The translations under genes were made by a program, and so were the position numbers. DNA of 64,000 bases. Source: Strongyloides papillosus. Taxonomy: Eukaryota > Nematoda > Chromadorea > Rhabditida > Strongyloididae. The DNA is taken from contig SRSI01000023.1 of assembly GCA_005656395.1 (NCBI GenBank), forward strand, positions 806,001 through 870,000, written 5' to 3'. Of the stretch, positions 32,652 to 44,954 are shown one piece after another. Each line of letters starts with the position of its first letter. Positions within the stretch are counted from its first letter, which is position 1. The notes beneath the pieces are model-generated. The model worked only from the letters and a program-made list of their open reading frames with translations. It had not been told where the DNA came from and ran no database searches.

Positions 32652-35600
32652 ATGATTACTCGTAGCAAGGTAGTTGATGATGAGGTTCCCGGAGCAAACT
32701 TAGGACTCCGTATTCTTAACAATTAATTATAAAAACTTTTAAAAATATATTTTTCTATACAAACAATAAAATCGAGTATTCTTCTATTGTGCCGTTTTTT
32801 GAATACACTATTCTCCTTATGTATTATGTTCTTTGATGGACAAATTTATGGCGCTGTTAAGTTTTTTTTATATATAATTCCTCGTTTATATTTTTTAGAA
32901 CTAATTATTACGTCATTAATTAAAGGATTTTTATATTATCGCACGTTAAATAGTGCCACAGAAATTGTCGATTGTTTTATGCACAAATGACTCATATGAT
33001 GATTAATTTACACAAAAAGAGAATAAATCATTTTGTGCTACTGGCGACTACGGAATAGATACAACGCTCTGACGCAAACTAAACTATTATTACAGATATT
33101 ATAGCAAAATAATATATTATCTTACCATCAGCTAAGCAACTTTTAATCAATCCAGTCACACCTGCTGATATGGTTAATTGGATTAACAGAATACACATAA
33201 GTAAGGTAGTAGTTTACATTTCAAATGATTCTCACAATATATTTGCGGTTAAGAACATTGGCACCTTGTACGATTTATCGTTGGTTTTCTCAGTCACACT
33301 TACGAATAGATAATTTTTTGAAGCCTTAGTTCAAGATGCATCTTAGAGTAACTGTAAGAAACAACTAGTTGCGATATTCGAAATAGTGGTTCAAATTGCT
33401 AGCCCTCTTTCTAACGACGCGAAACAGATATTCAATCAATATATAATGGGTGATTTCAAACGTACACAGTGCAGCAACTTTTCCTGATTGGAAAGTTTTT
33501 GAAAAATATTCTTAATTAAAATTAATTAAATTAGGTATGATAATGATAAAAATGTTAAAATTTTCTTGTTTTTACCATTGTATTACTATGTCTTTTATGC
33601 ATGTATGTTTTTTTCCGGGAGTTAGAGTCCCTAATTAAGAAGTTTTTAATTAAAAGTCAATTAGCAAAAAATCTAAGTCATAAAGTATAATTTTTTTTTC
33701 TGTTTATCTAATTCTACGTAAAAATCTGATCATTTTGATATATAAAACTCAAAAATCGAACCAGTAGAACAAAAGTTATTTCATAAAATAAATCTTAATA
33801 GTACATTATATTTAGTTTTTTATAATAACATGGATCTTAGTGATTGTAAATGTGATTATATCATTATTAAACTCTAAGAACACCGTTATTATAACTTATT
33901 TCAAATAATTAAAGATTAATATGTAGTTAACACATAGATGACGGATGACAAGATATCTTTTTTTTTATAACTTTAAATGAAATATCTGGTCATCAATGTG
34001 ATAACTTATAAGGTAAACTATAATGCTAGATGATTATTTCCTCATTTTTTTGACTTAAAGTATAAGATAATCGGAAAAATTAGCATTGCGACACTTCTAC
34101 TGGTTCGTTTTTTTTGTATAATACCTCATTTTGTAGCAAATGAAAAAAGAAATTCAAATACATTATTTTTAATATATGCTTATGACTTCATTAAAAAGTT
34201 ATTAATAATAATTTGTAATTAGCAGTTACTAACTTTTTTTCTAGTTATCGAAACTATATCAAATTACCCCTCAAAATGATCAGAATTACATTTAAAATAT
34301 TTCTAGATTATTATTTTTTATTAATAATTAAAAAAAAACATTGAAATTATGATTTGAATTTTTTAGTCACTAATCCAAAATTTCTGGTTAGGAAAACTTG
34401 CTGCACTGTGTATCATACGACTGAACGTTAATTTTAACGCATATTTTTGTGATTTAAGAAGACAATATATCTTGTTTCTTTTTCGAACAAAGAGTGGTTT
34501 TCGTATTTCTTACTTTTTGAAAAGTTAATTGATGAATGAGATTATCGAATAAAACGGTCTTAATAGAATCAATTTTCTACTTACAATGATAGATACAGCA
34601 ATTATGATTTTCGGACCGTTAAAGGTAAATATTAGGGTATTGACAGACTCATCCACTTTAGTGAAAAAGTGGCTAACCAAGTTTTTCTTGTAACAATATA
34701 AAAAATAATTTCTTGTTGGGAAAAATTTGGATGACCACCTTTTATAACAAAGTGGATGAGTTTAGACATACACAAATATTATTTTGATATCATGATAAAA
34801 AGTGTGATAAAAGTGCTATTCTTATGTTACCTGGAATGATAATACTACTAAAGACATTCATAAAGAGTATGTTTCTAATACAAAATTCCAACACATAAAT
34901 TTCACTCAATAGAGAGAGTTCATATCCGATCAGTATGCATTCGATACCGTCCTAAGCTGTAAAATGTCACTCATCAAAAACACGTTACCTACTAGACATC
35001 TGCATAGTCACGAATTTGTAATAGACGCACGTTAAGTACATTTTCTAAGATAATATATAGCTGATATGTTGGATCATGAGATAATAATCTATATTTCTTA
35101 TGAAAAGGTACTAAATTTAAATCCATTATTTTTGACACTGAAGTATAATAATTTTTGTCTTATTTTCGACTGCCGTTGATTAAACACGTATCTCATTTTT
35201 GAACGTTTCCAGATGGAAAACATATCGTTCATTTCACATCTAGCTAGACGGAGATTTTACCAGATTTCTTATGATTTGAAGAAACCCTACTATTCAATGC
35301 CAATTAGAGCTTACTACCAAGGATTTCTATCTTTTACATTTAAGGGAAAATATTTACGTACAACCTCTTTTTAGTGGAGCCGAGTACAATTCCTTGCATA
35401 TTTACTGGGCTAATCTCTATAATTAAGTTGCACTTCAAACAACAATACCTTAAAATTAATTTTTTAAGCTACTTTAGTGATTTCTACTTTTGTAAACTAT
35501 GTGCTGACACGTTAGCAAAATTCTCCGTATGCTTCGTAAATTTGAAGAGTCAGTTAGATTACTCTATTAATATGATTAGGAGTATTGTCACTTCAACATA

Positions 35601-36340
35601 CAGACTAGATCATCTATAGCTTACGTTAAATCTAGAAGAAAATAAAATTTTTTAAAGGTTAGAGCAAATATTAAAAAATCAGGTTAAAGACGTAAGAGAA
35701 TCTTTACTACACAGGATCACAGCTAGTCGTTTGGCCTCTTCCAGTTTAAGTGAAATATCATGTATTCCTTGCTGTGTAAATATACTACTAAACTTACGTC
35801 ATTTATAACAGTCATTAATAAAGATTTTACAAAGTTTTGCCAATTGTAGATTTTACGCTTCTTTATCATAGGACTATTGAAACAAAGTACGTTTATTATC
35901 CTATATATTTTATGATAATATAAGAAAATCTTAAGACTCGATTTAAATTCTAAAAATAAGGTTTAAATTTATACGGATGCAGGCATGCACAGATGAGATG
36001 TAGTTATCTGTTATGTTGATCTTCCAGGAGACCTGTCATTTAACGAAAATTTTACTAACAATGAGATGTCACAATTTATTAACCATAAGGAGCTAATAGC
36101 TATTCGAATTAAAATACAACTGGTTCTCTTAACGTACTCAGTCGGATTATCCAATTACATTCTCACTCTATGATGACCTTCCATGGTTTTAAAAATTTCA
36201 ATACAATTTGAAATGTCTAATATCAAAATTAAATTGATTCTATAGAATCTTACTTTCCAGAGTTTCAAAGCCACCACGTTATAACTGCGTTAAATCCAGC
36301 AGACATTCTTCTAAAGCTTTAAACAAATCCTAGTGAAGCT
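32652..36340 (+). mobile_element. Decayed DIRS/PAT-like retroelement
   Basis: Higher-GC stretch with broken coding sense. 32652-32726: short open start MITRSKVVDDEVPGANLGL. 33110-33462 continuing at 34413: Gag-like frame (NPVTPADMVNWINRIH; PLSNDAKQIFNQYIMGDFKR) cut by the 946-bp Tc1-like element, which also separates the downstream piece NVNFNAYFCDLRRQYI. 35260-35370: YDLKKPYYSMPI, YYQGFLSF and TFKGKYLRT, resembling the RT of DIRS/PAT elements. 35970-36110: LYTDAG and FINHKELIAI, RNase H-like. Many stops, so inactive. No tyrosine recombinase or terminal repeats were found, so the family call is tentative. Confidence 0.5.
33465..34410. mobile_element. 946-bp Tc1-like non-autonomous element, copy 2
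   Basis: Reverse-complement copy of 5749-6694, the same length and almost identical. TA target duplication at 33463-33464 and 34411-34412. It sits in the Gag-like frame of the decayed DIRS-like element; removing it and one TA restores that frame's continuity. No ORF. Confidence 0.9.
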
Positions 36341-37014
36341 CGGAGTACTCTAAGCTAAAATATTTATACCGTTTGTAAAAGTATAACGTGATTTTTTTAA
36401 TGGTTAGCAAATACGATAAAAGGAGCCAAATTATATTAACAGAAGTATCTTTATTAAGTAAAAAATATTTGATATTAGGTAGTTGAAAAGCTTTCTTTTT
36501 TATTTAATAGAAAATGCTAAGCTACTGGTAGATTTCTTTATTAAACTAAAATTATTTTATGTTTTATAATTAACGCACTTGTTTTACTATATAAGTATTG
36601 ATATCTGACAGTTATTCATTATTCAATAGTTAAAATAAATTTGGTTACAATGTTTCCTGTTAAATTAAATTCTTCTGAGTATTTGCTTATAAATACCATA
36701 CTTCATAATCATAAATAATATTTATAAAATCTATTAAAATAATTTTAATAACAATTTAAATTAAATTACATCTGTACGTAATATTGCATAAAATTCTATT
36801 CAAGAAAATAAGCTAAAAATATTTTAGCTGAGTTTTCAACAACTTTTTTTGCGTATTTACCAATAGATTTAAATTTTAACATTAAAAAATTTTAGAATTT
36901 GTTTGTTACTTTTGAAAAACATTTAGACAAAAAAGGCTAAAATTACATATTACAAGTACAAAATAACCTGAATATAAAATGTTATAATATTACTACTTCA
37001 AAAATATCAATGTC
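36341..37014. other. AT-rich intergenic DNA
   Basis: Nothing recognisable: low-complexity AT-rich DNA without a supported ORF or clear repeat. Confidence 0.4.
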
Positions 37015-37199
37015 TGTTATCATGGGGAGATCTCATTTAGGGATCTCAACCCAAGATATACTGATATAAAGACTTTAGATTAAGATGTAAGTAAGTATTT
37101 TATTATATGTGATATATCTTAAACAATAATAATAATGAATATGAATAATATATAAATCTCTTTTTATATAAATATCAATATGTGGGTTTTATTCTGACA
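37015..37199. repeat. LTR-like sequence (185 bp)
   Basis: Runs TGTTATCATGGGGAG ... TTCTGACA, so it starts TG and ends CA. The flank to the right, read on the minus strand, is the purine-rich GGTGGAGAA directly before TGTCAG, as a polypurine tract would be before a minus-strand 3' LTR. No second copy is in the window and no target duplication is visible. Could be the end of a truncated LTR element. Confidence 0.4.
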
Positions 37200-38051
37200 T
37201 TCTCCACCTATCCGTAGGTGGTTATTATCTTCATTACATGTCAAGTAAGTGTATTAATCTCATGTAGAGATAATTTAGCTTCGAATTCCTTGGTAATTAT
37301 GCATTCTTACGAAAATTGATTGGTGTTTACCTCAATACTTTATAGAGACTTCGATTTGTTGTTGTTTTATATTTGGTATACAGAATGTCTTCTTAAAGCG
37401 AAATTACTTTTGATGGTAAACAAATAGCTATGAATTTTCGTCTCTTTGAAAAAGAGATATATGGAATTTATCTGCTTATAAATCAATCTTAATCATTTAT
37501 ACTGTGAATTTACCAAAAAATGAACGTGACAAACTGTCTAAATAAGTTACAATGAGCTAATAATAAAACAATATTCATTAAATGTTTAGATGAATTGTGT
37601 AAATATAACATAAAGAGTGAATTTAAATAGATATATAAACACAGTTATTAATGTAATAAAAAATTTTTTTAAAGAGTAGTGAATCTAACAACAACCTGAA
37701 ATATATAAGATATTTATGCATATACATACTAATTTGAACAATATTGTATTAAAATTGTTCAAGCAATTGCACTATTAGGGAATAAATGAACATTCCATGT
37801 CACTTCAACACAAGTGTTAAATATGTTGTATATAAGCAGATTCAATGGTATACATTTATAAAATTAGTAATGATCAAATAACAAATAATTAGTAGAGCTC
37901 AAGGATCAAACATCATTTTAATGTATCACCAACTACTACTTATAAAGCGCCATAAGAAAGCTAACTAACAAACTAGATCAAGAGATAAAGTGGAAAAGGT
38001 ATAAATACCAGATAAAACCTTGAAAATGTCACATTTCTATTATTTTCCAAT
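37200..38051. other. AT-rich DNA upstream of the 38-kb ORFs
   Basis: No supported ORF. The first ~300 bases could be the decayed tail of the LTR element, if the LTR-like block belongs to a minus-strand element. Confidence 0.35.
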
Positions 38052-38797
38052 ATGGAGGAAATCAGAGAAGTACCTATTTATAATAACTACTATTTATACC
38101 AGGCTATCGATGAATGCACCAGAGCACTTGTGGAATGGGATGGAAGAAGAGGCAGAGAAAACTTCTCTCTGAATAATCACATCAGACAAACTAAGGACTT
38201 ACAAAGAATTATACAAAATAAGCTTCATAGGAAAATAGCATAAGCGATTCATGAAATTGAAGACCCGGTACTGGAAACCACTACTCATAACTTAGCTACA
38301 CTTCGCAGAACATTCTTTGCTACTACAGGACTGACATCTCAAGAATTTGAGACCTTAACAAAACAACCATTTGATACTTTTGTAAAACGAGATGAATACA
38401 AGGACTTATTTTGGTTCAACGAAACTGATGAAGTAAAACTTAGATTACAAAGACCGATGACCCACCCTAGAACATGGGCAACAACACCAAGTACAACCTA
38501 CCAGTGACAACATCAACCCAATCTGGAACACAACCTATAACCACACAAGGAATATACCAATATTCTGTAACCGTTTATGGAGCATATGCACAAGTACCAA
38601 CCGTATATACAAGTCCAGCACAACCACTTTAAGGGACAGTATATCCATATCCAAGTTCATATGCCCCACAATATCAATACCACAGCACTTATGGATTTCA
38701 AATACAACCGAGTCACATCTACACTCAACCTACACCACCAACAACCCACTGGCAAGGAGGATATTATTCCGGAAGTTATACATATTATTATTAAACC
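38052..38797 (+). pseudogene. Broken ORF with Tyr/Thr/Pro/Gln-rich C-terminus
   Basis: Begins MEEIREVPIYNNYYLYQA. After 63 codons there is a TAA, but coding sense continues in the same frame (AIHEIEDPVLETTTHNLATL, FVKRDEYKDLFWFNETDEV) to about 38506. A frame change then leads into a low-complexity tail rich in Y, P, Q, T and S with one more stop, ending GGYYSGSYTYYY near 38795. Base composition is clearly less AT-rich than the flanks. The layout (charged head, low-complexity tail) could be a retroelement Gag, but I recognise no domain. Broken by two stops and a frameshift as read here; introns could explain part of this. Confidence 0.45.
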
Positions 38798-39494
38798 ATA
38801 AGTTTAATTAAATTACCTTCTTTATGATACTCGCATGTTTAGAATGTTAGAAAATTTAGAGTACTCTTGTTCTATTACTTGTGACTACAACTATTATTAA
38901 TTATAATTATTATTAATTACAATCTGTAAAATCAATGACAAACTAGAAGCACAAAATACCAGTAAGAATGATGAGAGTTATGAACGCCTTGCCAATGGAA
39001 TCTCTTAGCACGGAAATAATTCAAATTAAAATAAATGAAATTATATGTTTATCTTTTTTATATTATTACAGATTCACCATTATCATCATGATTACTATTA
39101 GAGACATTATCCCATAACTCTAGTGGAAACACCTGAAGTGAAGGAAGAGAGATGTCGTGGCAATACTTCTAACATACGCGCCTCAAGAAAAAAAGTAAAC
39201 CTTAGAAACGCCCTCTCAAGGAAAAGATAAATACCTAAGTTAACCACCGATCAGTCAGTAAATTATATTTTCCCCTACCTATATTTTATGGATATGTTGG
39301 AAGGTTTAATATGGTTTCATACAGTAATTTATTTCAATATGATTATTTATGATAATTATTATTTAAATAGTTGCTTTCACATCCTATAAACTATGTGCTA
39401 AACTTTTTTTTACTATTTTTCTTATATATCGCGTAGCTACCGCTACAACGGGTTATAAAAAGAGAAAAAATAAGAAAAAAATCAGTTTTACAAA
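38798..39494. other. Spacer between the two unrecognised ORFs
   Basis: Contains a T-rich stretch ending ttattacag near 39070, a possible splice acceptor. After it comes a short coding-like patch with TPEVKEERCRGNTSN and RKKVNLRNALSRKR (about 39130-39230). Just before the next ORF is a TATAAAAAG block at 39453. No complete gene is supported. Confidence 0.35.
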
Positions 39495-40145
39495 ATGGTC
39501 AAAAGAGAATCTTATTTCTATTTTACTATTGCTGGCTTCCCTGTAAACGTCATCGTAGCGAAGACAACAGACTATTGCTACCAAAATAAACTCGTTTATT
39601 TCCAAGTTCGACCTACAAATTACATAGGAGCATTCAGAATATTGGATTTTTCTGAAGCAAAGCTGGAGGAAACAGAAATGCATTTCAAAAGGTTGAATGG
39701 AAAAATACAGATAGAAGGAGTCGGACTCTGTACATTCTTCTTTACAGAAATCTCTGAAATAAAAATTCAATCCGACGACGATAAGGTTTCAATACCCCAT
39801 ATCGTCAGTTATTTCAAGAGGAACAGATTACCGGAACTCAATATTACAGATGCAGGAGACGGACGATTCTACTTATACAGCAAGTTACCACACAACGTAA
39901 TGATGGTTGACCACCATCTGGAAGGGCTAAAGAACAAAATAAAAATGCCTCATTTCAACAGAATGATCAGATTCTATCGAAACCATGAGCTGACAGAAGG
40001 ACGTACCCTTGAAAGAATGGCTGGAAGAAGAGAACAAGATGAGGCTGCAAAAACAAACATTGAAGAAACAGAGAGTCGAATCACTGCAGTTGAAGCAAGG
40101 ACTGTAATGGTAGCGGAACCCTTAAGAAGACTTGGACGAGATTAA
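39495..40145 (+). CDS. Uncharacterised 216-residue protein
   Basis: Intact ORF starting MVKRESYFYFTIAGF. Composition is visibly richer in G+C than its surroundings. The N-terminal ~140 residues are mixed beta/alpha with no signal peptide or membrane segment. The C-terminal ~60 residues (RTLERMAGRREQDEAAKT, ESRITAVEARTV) are charged and likely form a coiled coil. A TATA-like block at 39453 and AATAAA at 40445 would frame a transcript. I do not recognise a family. The neighbourhood (LTR-like block, broken ORF upstream) suggests a mobile-element or captured gene; a single-copy host gene is also possible. Confidence 0.55.
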   Translation: MVKRESYFYFTIAGFPVNVIVAKTTDYCYQNKLVYFQVRPTNYIGAFRILDFSEAKLEETEMHFKRLNGKIQIEGVGLCTFFFTEISEIKIQSDDDKVSIPHIVSYFKRNRLPELNITDAGDGRFYLYSKLPHNVMMVDHHLEGLKNKIKMPHFNRMIRFYRNHELTEGRTLERMAGRREQDEAAKTNIEETESRITAVEARTVMVAEPLRRLGRD

Positions 40146-43100
40146 GAAATTGTATTCAAATATATTTACCACCATTATTATCCCTTTTACTTTATAACTG
40201 TATAATTTTGTAAGTACCCTTTTTGTAATTCTATCTTTTTGTAACATTATGTCTTAATTGTGATCCTCATAATATTAATTTCTTTTTGTAATTCTTATTA
40301 TCATGTATTTATCCTATCTACATATATACCCACATACACTTTCATTATATTACAACACCTAATATGTAAATAACTCTTTTTGTAAGTACCTATTCTCTGA
40401 CTTCTTTTCTTATTATGTTTTTTTATATATAAATTAAATATCCCAATAAAGCATAAAAAAAATTTTGTGTGCATGTATAGTGTTTGCAAGGTAATAAAAA
40501 AAGTACTTAAAAAAATAATAATTTTATCACTGAAAAATGATTATAAACTTAAACAATCAATCATATCGTCTCAACACCAAAAGGAATGAACAAAAATGAG
40601 AAGAGATTTATTCTACAACAGTAAAGTAAAGCAACACAACAATTATTTGTAATTTATAAAAGAAAATGTAGACAAAAAAAAACCTATTGGTATTTAAACT
40701 CTTCTTTACTAGCAGCAGGAGTTTCACACAGAGTAATTTACACAAAAAATCATCCTCAGCTTTAAATTTTCGTCCACAGATTTAATTTTTCCTCCCAAGC
40801 ATATAATTTTCTATCCTAAACGCAAAATTCGACTGTTATATTTATTATTGTCGTTTACGATATATTTTGTAGTATTTATTTGGAATTATGGTTTTTTTTT
40901 AAATATATTAAAACACTTTAAATATGAAATTTGATAAAAGGTAGATATTTAACAAGCAGCAGCTCGCTTTACTCGTTCCACTTGAACAAGTTATTTGCCT
41001 TCTTTTCAATTACAAAAAAAATGTATCAAAAAAACTTAAAAATCTTTTGTTTCATAATAATGTTGTTGTAAATTATCAATTAACATTTTATTTTTATGAT
41101 GTTTTATAATATTAATGATTAGTATTAAAATATTACATAAGTTTTTGAATGTTAAAAAGTAAAAATATTCTTTAAAAATTGTTTTATTATATATTTTAAT
41201 GACTTTAAAACAGTTTGATATTTGAGTAACTTTTCTTAAATTTTTAATAATGAAATAGTAAAATAAAAAGAGTAATTAAATTAAACTTCTAATTAGTATA
41301 AAAGACTAGGTTTATATTATTGAATATGATTGAAATTCAAAGTATGGATTAGTTTTCACTTTCGTTATTTTTTTAAACATTTGTAACGTTTGAGAATTGG
41401 CATATAAAGCTACGTATATTAAGATAGATAAAAGTTTTAATATCAAAAATAATTTCGTGATCTCTCATCCTCTTATTTTAAATATAGGAATTATCTAGCA
41501 TATGTAAACTTAAAATTTATGGGACTAGATTCTAGATAATGTTTATATAAATATTTTTGATATTTTATATGTTATTAAAAAAAATTAATAAATATTTTTA
41601 ATTCTATCTAGTAAAAAATAATAATTTATAATTTTGTTTAAGAAGAAATATTGTAAAAAAAGGCAATATTTTACGATCTGCGACAAAATCATAAGATGGT
41701 AATTCGCATAATTAAAATTGAATAAATTTTATGCAATTTTAATTTGGGAACGAAAAATTATGACCCAAGGATGTTTTTTTGTGTAAATTTCTCTGTGTGT
41801 TGACACATTTCATTATAAGGTGGAGGATTAGAGATGCTTTTAGAATAATAAGTAAAGGCTCTTTCAAAAAAGGTGTTCAACAGCCTGCAACTGAAGTATC
41901 CATTAGGGGATTCTTAACAGTAGATTGTTGACCATCAAGCTAGTTATTGATGACATTTCTCTTAGATTCAAGATTTTTCACCATACTACCAAGTATTTCT
42001 AAGGTAGTAGTAGCTTGAATTCTTCCTAAGTAAGAAAAAATAGAGTTGAGAAAAAAAATAATAAAGTGAAGAAGTAATTCTACGATAGCTTAGTGTACAA
42101 GACTTTTAAGGTCGTCAGAGACAGCCATGATGCTAAATTTAATTATAAAAGCTAAAATATTAATAAATAAAAATGTTAAGCGCAGAATACTATTAAAATC
42201 AAATAATCAACCTATAATTCTACTAATCTAAGAAGCACTTGTATAAAAATATTAATAAAAGATATCACGTAGAAATCACGTTATTGTAAAGATATTTAAA
42301 ATATTTTAATGTTATCACTAAGAAAAGTATGAAACACAAAATAAAAGTAATGTTGCATTAACCAAGCTAATGGAGGCTGGGGAAATGCAACATAAATGAA
42401 CAATATTTAAAGAATAAAATTTTAATATACATTTACATTTTCTTCTTGAAAAATAGAAATCCTGATTGATTTCTTTATCTTTAATAAAATTATTTTACTA
42501 TCTTTTTTTATTATTAAAAGCTAGTAAATTATTTATCAAAACTAAATAATAAAAAAACCCTTCAAAATTTTATAGCAAAGTATATAAGATATCAAAAATT
42601 AGTCAATTTTTACGATCTATACTGATGTATTTTGTTACTTATTGCCAACGGGTTTATCGTGTTATCAAATATCTTTTTGTTATATTACTATATTCATTTA
42701 AATGCAATTAGAGTAAAAAACAATCAAAAACACAAATACTTGGAAAATAATTCGCCCCAAATACTTAAAGGTGACAAAAAATATGTTTATTTTGTATACT
42801 TGTATCTAAAATACTTTTTATTTTAAGAAATCAAGCTGTTTAACGGTTTCTCAAAAGTCAACATTACTTCGAACTTTACCAGGTTAATTAAATTATTGTT
42901 ATCTTATTCTAATAACCCGTACACCTGTATTCTACAGAGTACACGTGACAACTACGAAATTTCTCAAATTTTAATAAACAGACGAAAGCGATTTTTTTTA
43001 TCTTTCAATGCATTCTATTAAAACATTTTTACTAAAAAAATAGTCACAACGCTTTGGTCCATAATTTTCGTCATTTAATAATTAATTTCAATATTATTAT

Positions 43101-43480
43101 ACTTTTTTACTATTCTGGAATTGTACCTTTTTGATAAATATAAATTAATAGTTTGTAATTATAAGAGAGTCTATTTAAAACAATAAAAATTGACTAACAT
43201 AAAAAGCTGATTATTATATACCATTAATGTCATCAAAACATTGTCATTCATATCACTTTTAAATGCCATATAATCAAATCATTTTATTTACTTTAAAGGA
43301 AGTGATCTTCTAAACAAATTGTACTAATTCTAGTTAAGAATAAAAAACATTTTTAGCTCTATATTTACAAGAATCAATAAAGTTTAAAAAAAATAATTTT
43401 GAAAACAAAATAAATTTCTTTATTTTTTCTAAAGAAAGAAATAGAATAAAATATAGATAATACAGAAACTTCTAATTTTG
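40146..43480. other. AT-rich intergenic DNA with repeat fragments
   Basis: 40146-40480 is probably the 3' untranslated region of the 216-residue ORF (AATAAA at 40445). 41880-42130, read on the minus strand, has a broken coding-like patch beginning MAVSDDLKSLV and continuing with NLESKRNVINN and QQSTVKNPLMDTS. It looks like a worn Gag N-terminus and is not called as a gene. 42960-43420 carries a copy of dispersed repeat R1. The rest shows nothing recognisable. Confidence 0.4.
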
Positions 43481-44954
43481 TTAATAATTTTTCCATAATT
43501 CACATTTATCTTCAGGATTCATTTTACTGTTTAATTCACATTTAAAAGCATTAGTAAACGGTTTATAATTTGATAAAGCTACATTTATGCGTATTTCTGA
43601 AGGAGTATGATCATCTACCATTTCTTTTTCTTTATAGAATTTACTTTTGTGTTCACAAAAAGTTCTGCCAAAACTAATAAAAAATAATTGCTCACTGGTA
43701 AAGTTTTCAAAACCATTGACTTTGGGTTCTTCACCACCAATACTTTGAAGATACTTCATATAAGCTCTGTGGGCAATTTTAAGTCCACCATTATCAGCAA
43801 TATTTTCAGTTAATGTTAATAAACCGTTGACATTTTTATTAGTTACACTTTCTTTTTGAATATCGTATTGTTTAACAAAACAATCAAGTTTTTTTTCAAA
43901 ATTTTCTATTGATCCTGGAGTTACTATTAATTTACCTTTTTCATCTGCACCATATACGAGCTTATAATTTTGATTATCAAAAGCATGTAAAATTTCATGA
44001 GCAATAACGAATCCAATGCCACCATAATTAAGTGCGTTTGGAAAATATCTACTGTACCAATGTTCATTCAGAGCACTTGCAGAAATACTTAACTTATTAA
44101 GTATAGCATGATATAAAGCATTTTTATGAATAGCTGATGTCAAATAACCATAAACATTAAACATTTTATCATCACAAGAGTATTCGATATGATTTTTTTT
44201 TGACAATGATTTAATTTTTTTAAGAATTTGTTCAATACTATCATTTTCTGATATTCCAACTTCCTCATAACATTTTTCCATTAATAGTACGCTAGTTGTA
44301 TCGTCCTTGTCAAAGTTTCTCGTAAATTCTATTTCAAAAAGTTTTTTTAAAAGATTGTCTCGTGATTCTTTATCGAATATATCCTTTTTTTCATCTATTA
44401 ATAATTCAAATTCTTCTTTAAATCTTTTTATCATATCATCCAATATTATATAATCGCCGTGTTTCTCTCTTTCCATTTTGTTCTTTTTTATAAATAATGA
44501 ACTTAAAGCATATACTGCAAATGTCAAAATTTTATCTTCACATTTGTTTCTTTCACTAACAGATAATTGCTCACATTTCTTTCTTATATTATAAATCTTC
44601 TTAATTGCAATGGATTCATCATTTAATTTTCCAGCAAAAAACTCTAAAAGCAAATATACAAAGATATAAACAAATATTACCTTTAATAAAGTTATCGAAG
44701 ACTGTCGTTGTACTATCGTTGTTGAACTTTTCGCTATATCCAATATCTATTTTCCTAGTTTTTATCCAATTACCACAGGAAAACTTATAAAAATTATCAC
44801 ATGGATTTACATCAAGATCAACATATTCATGAAGACTTTTAGAAGTCAATTCTGCATCGTAATTTATTGAAGTGTTTAATAAATTATTTAGAATGAACCC
44901 CTTTGATAAGAAAAAAAGTGAATAAAAATTAAGAATTGAAATAAAAACATTCAT
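43481..44954 (-). CDS. Short secreted M13 (neprilysin-like) metallopeptidase, copy 1
   Basis: Exons 44681-44954 and 43481-44643, intron of 37 nt (44644-44680, GT..AG); 478 residues. A signal peptide (about residues 1-19) replaces the membrane anchor of classical neprilysins. The conserved N-terminal block is present (NPCDNFYKFSCGNW). Zinc site HEILH (307-311) in ALNYGGIGFVIAHEILHAFD; third ligand Glu in ENIADNGG (371-378); C-terminal CELW. Family members are usually 700 residues or more, so the N-terminal helical domain is strongly shortened. The substrate-binding NAYYxP motif reads NALYHA. Catalytic residues are kept, so activity is possible but substrate handling should differ. Tandem paralogue at 47185-48669. 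Confidence 0.85.

Noticed and set aside
32787..32990. 67-codon hydrophobic ORF
   Set aside because: Low complexity, no start context or family features; lies in decayed retroelement DNA.
35374..35619. 81-codon ORF
   Set aside because: Just an open piece within the broken DIRS-like RT region, in a different frame from the recognisable motifs.
37015..37199. Solo LTR with target duplication
   Set aside because: No matching flanking duplication found, so only 'LTR-like' is claimed.
41880..42130. Gag-like remnant on the minus strand
   Set aside because: Suggestive residues, but too short and too broken to call as a feature.
42632..42826. 64-codon ORF with hydrophobic start
   Set aside because: No supporting signal peptide cleavage pattern, splice partners or homology that I can see.
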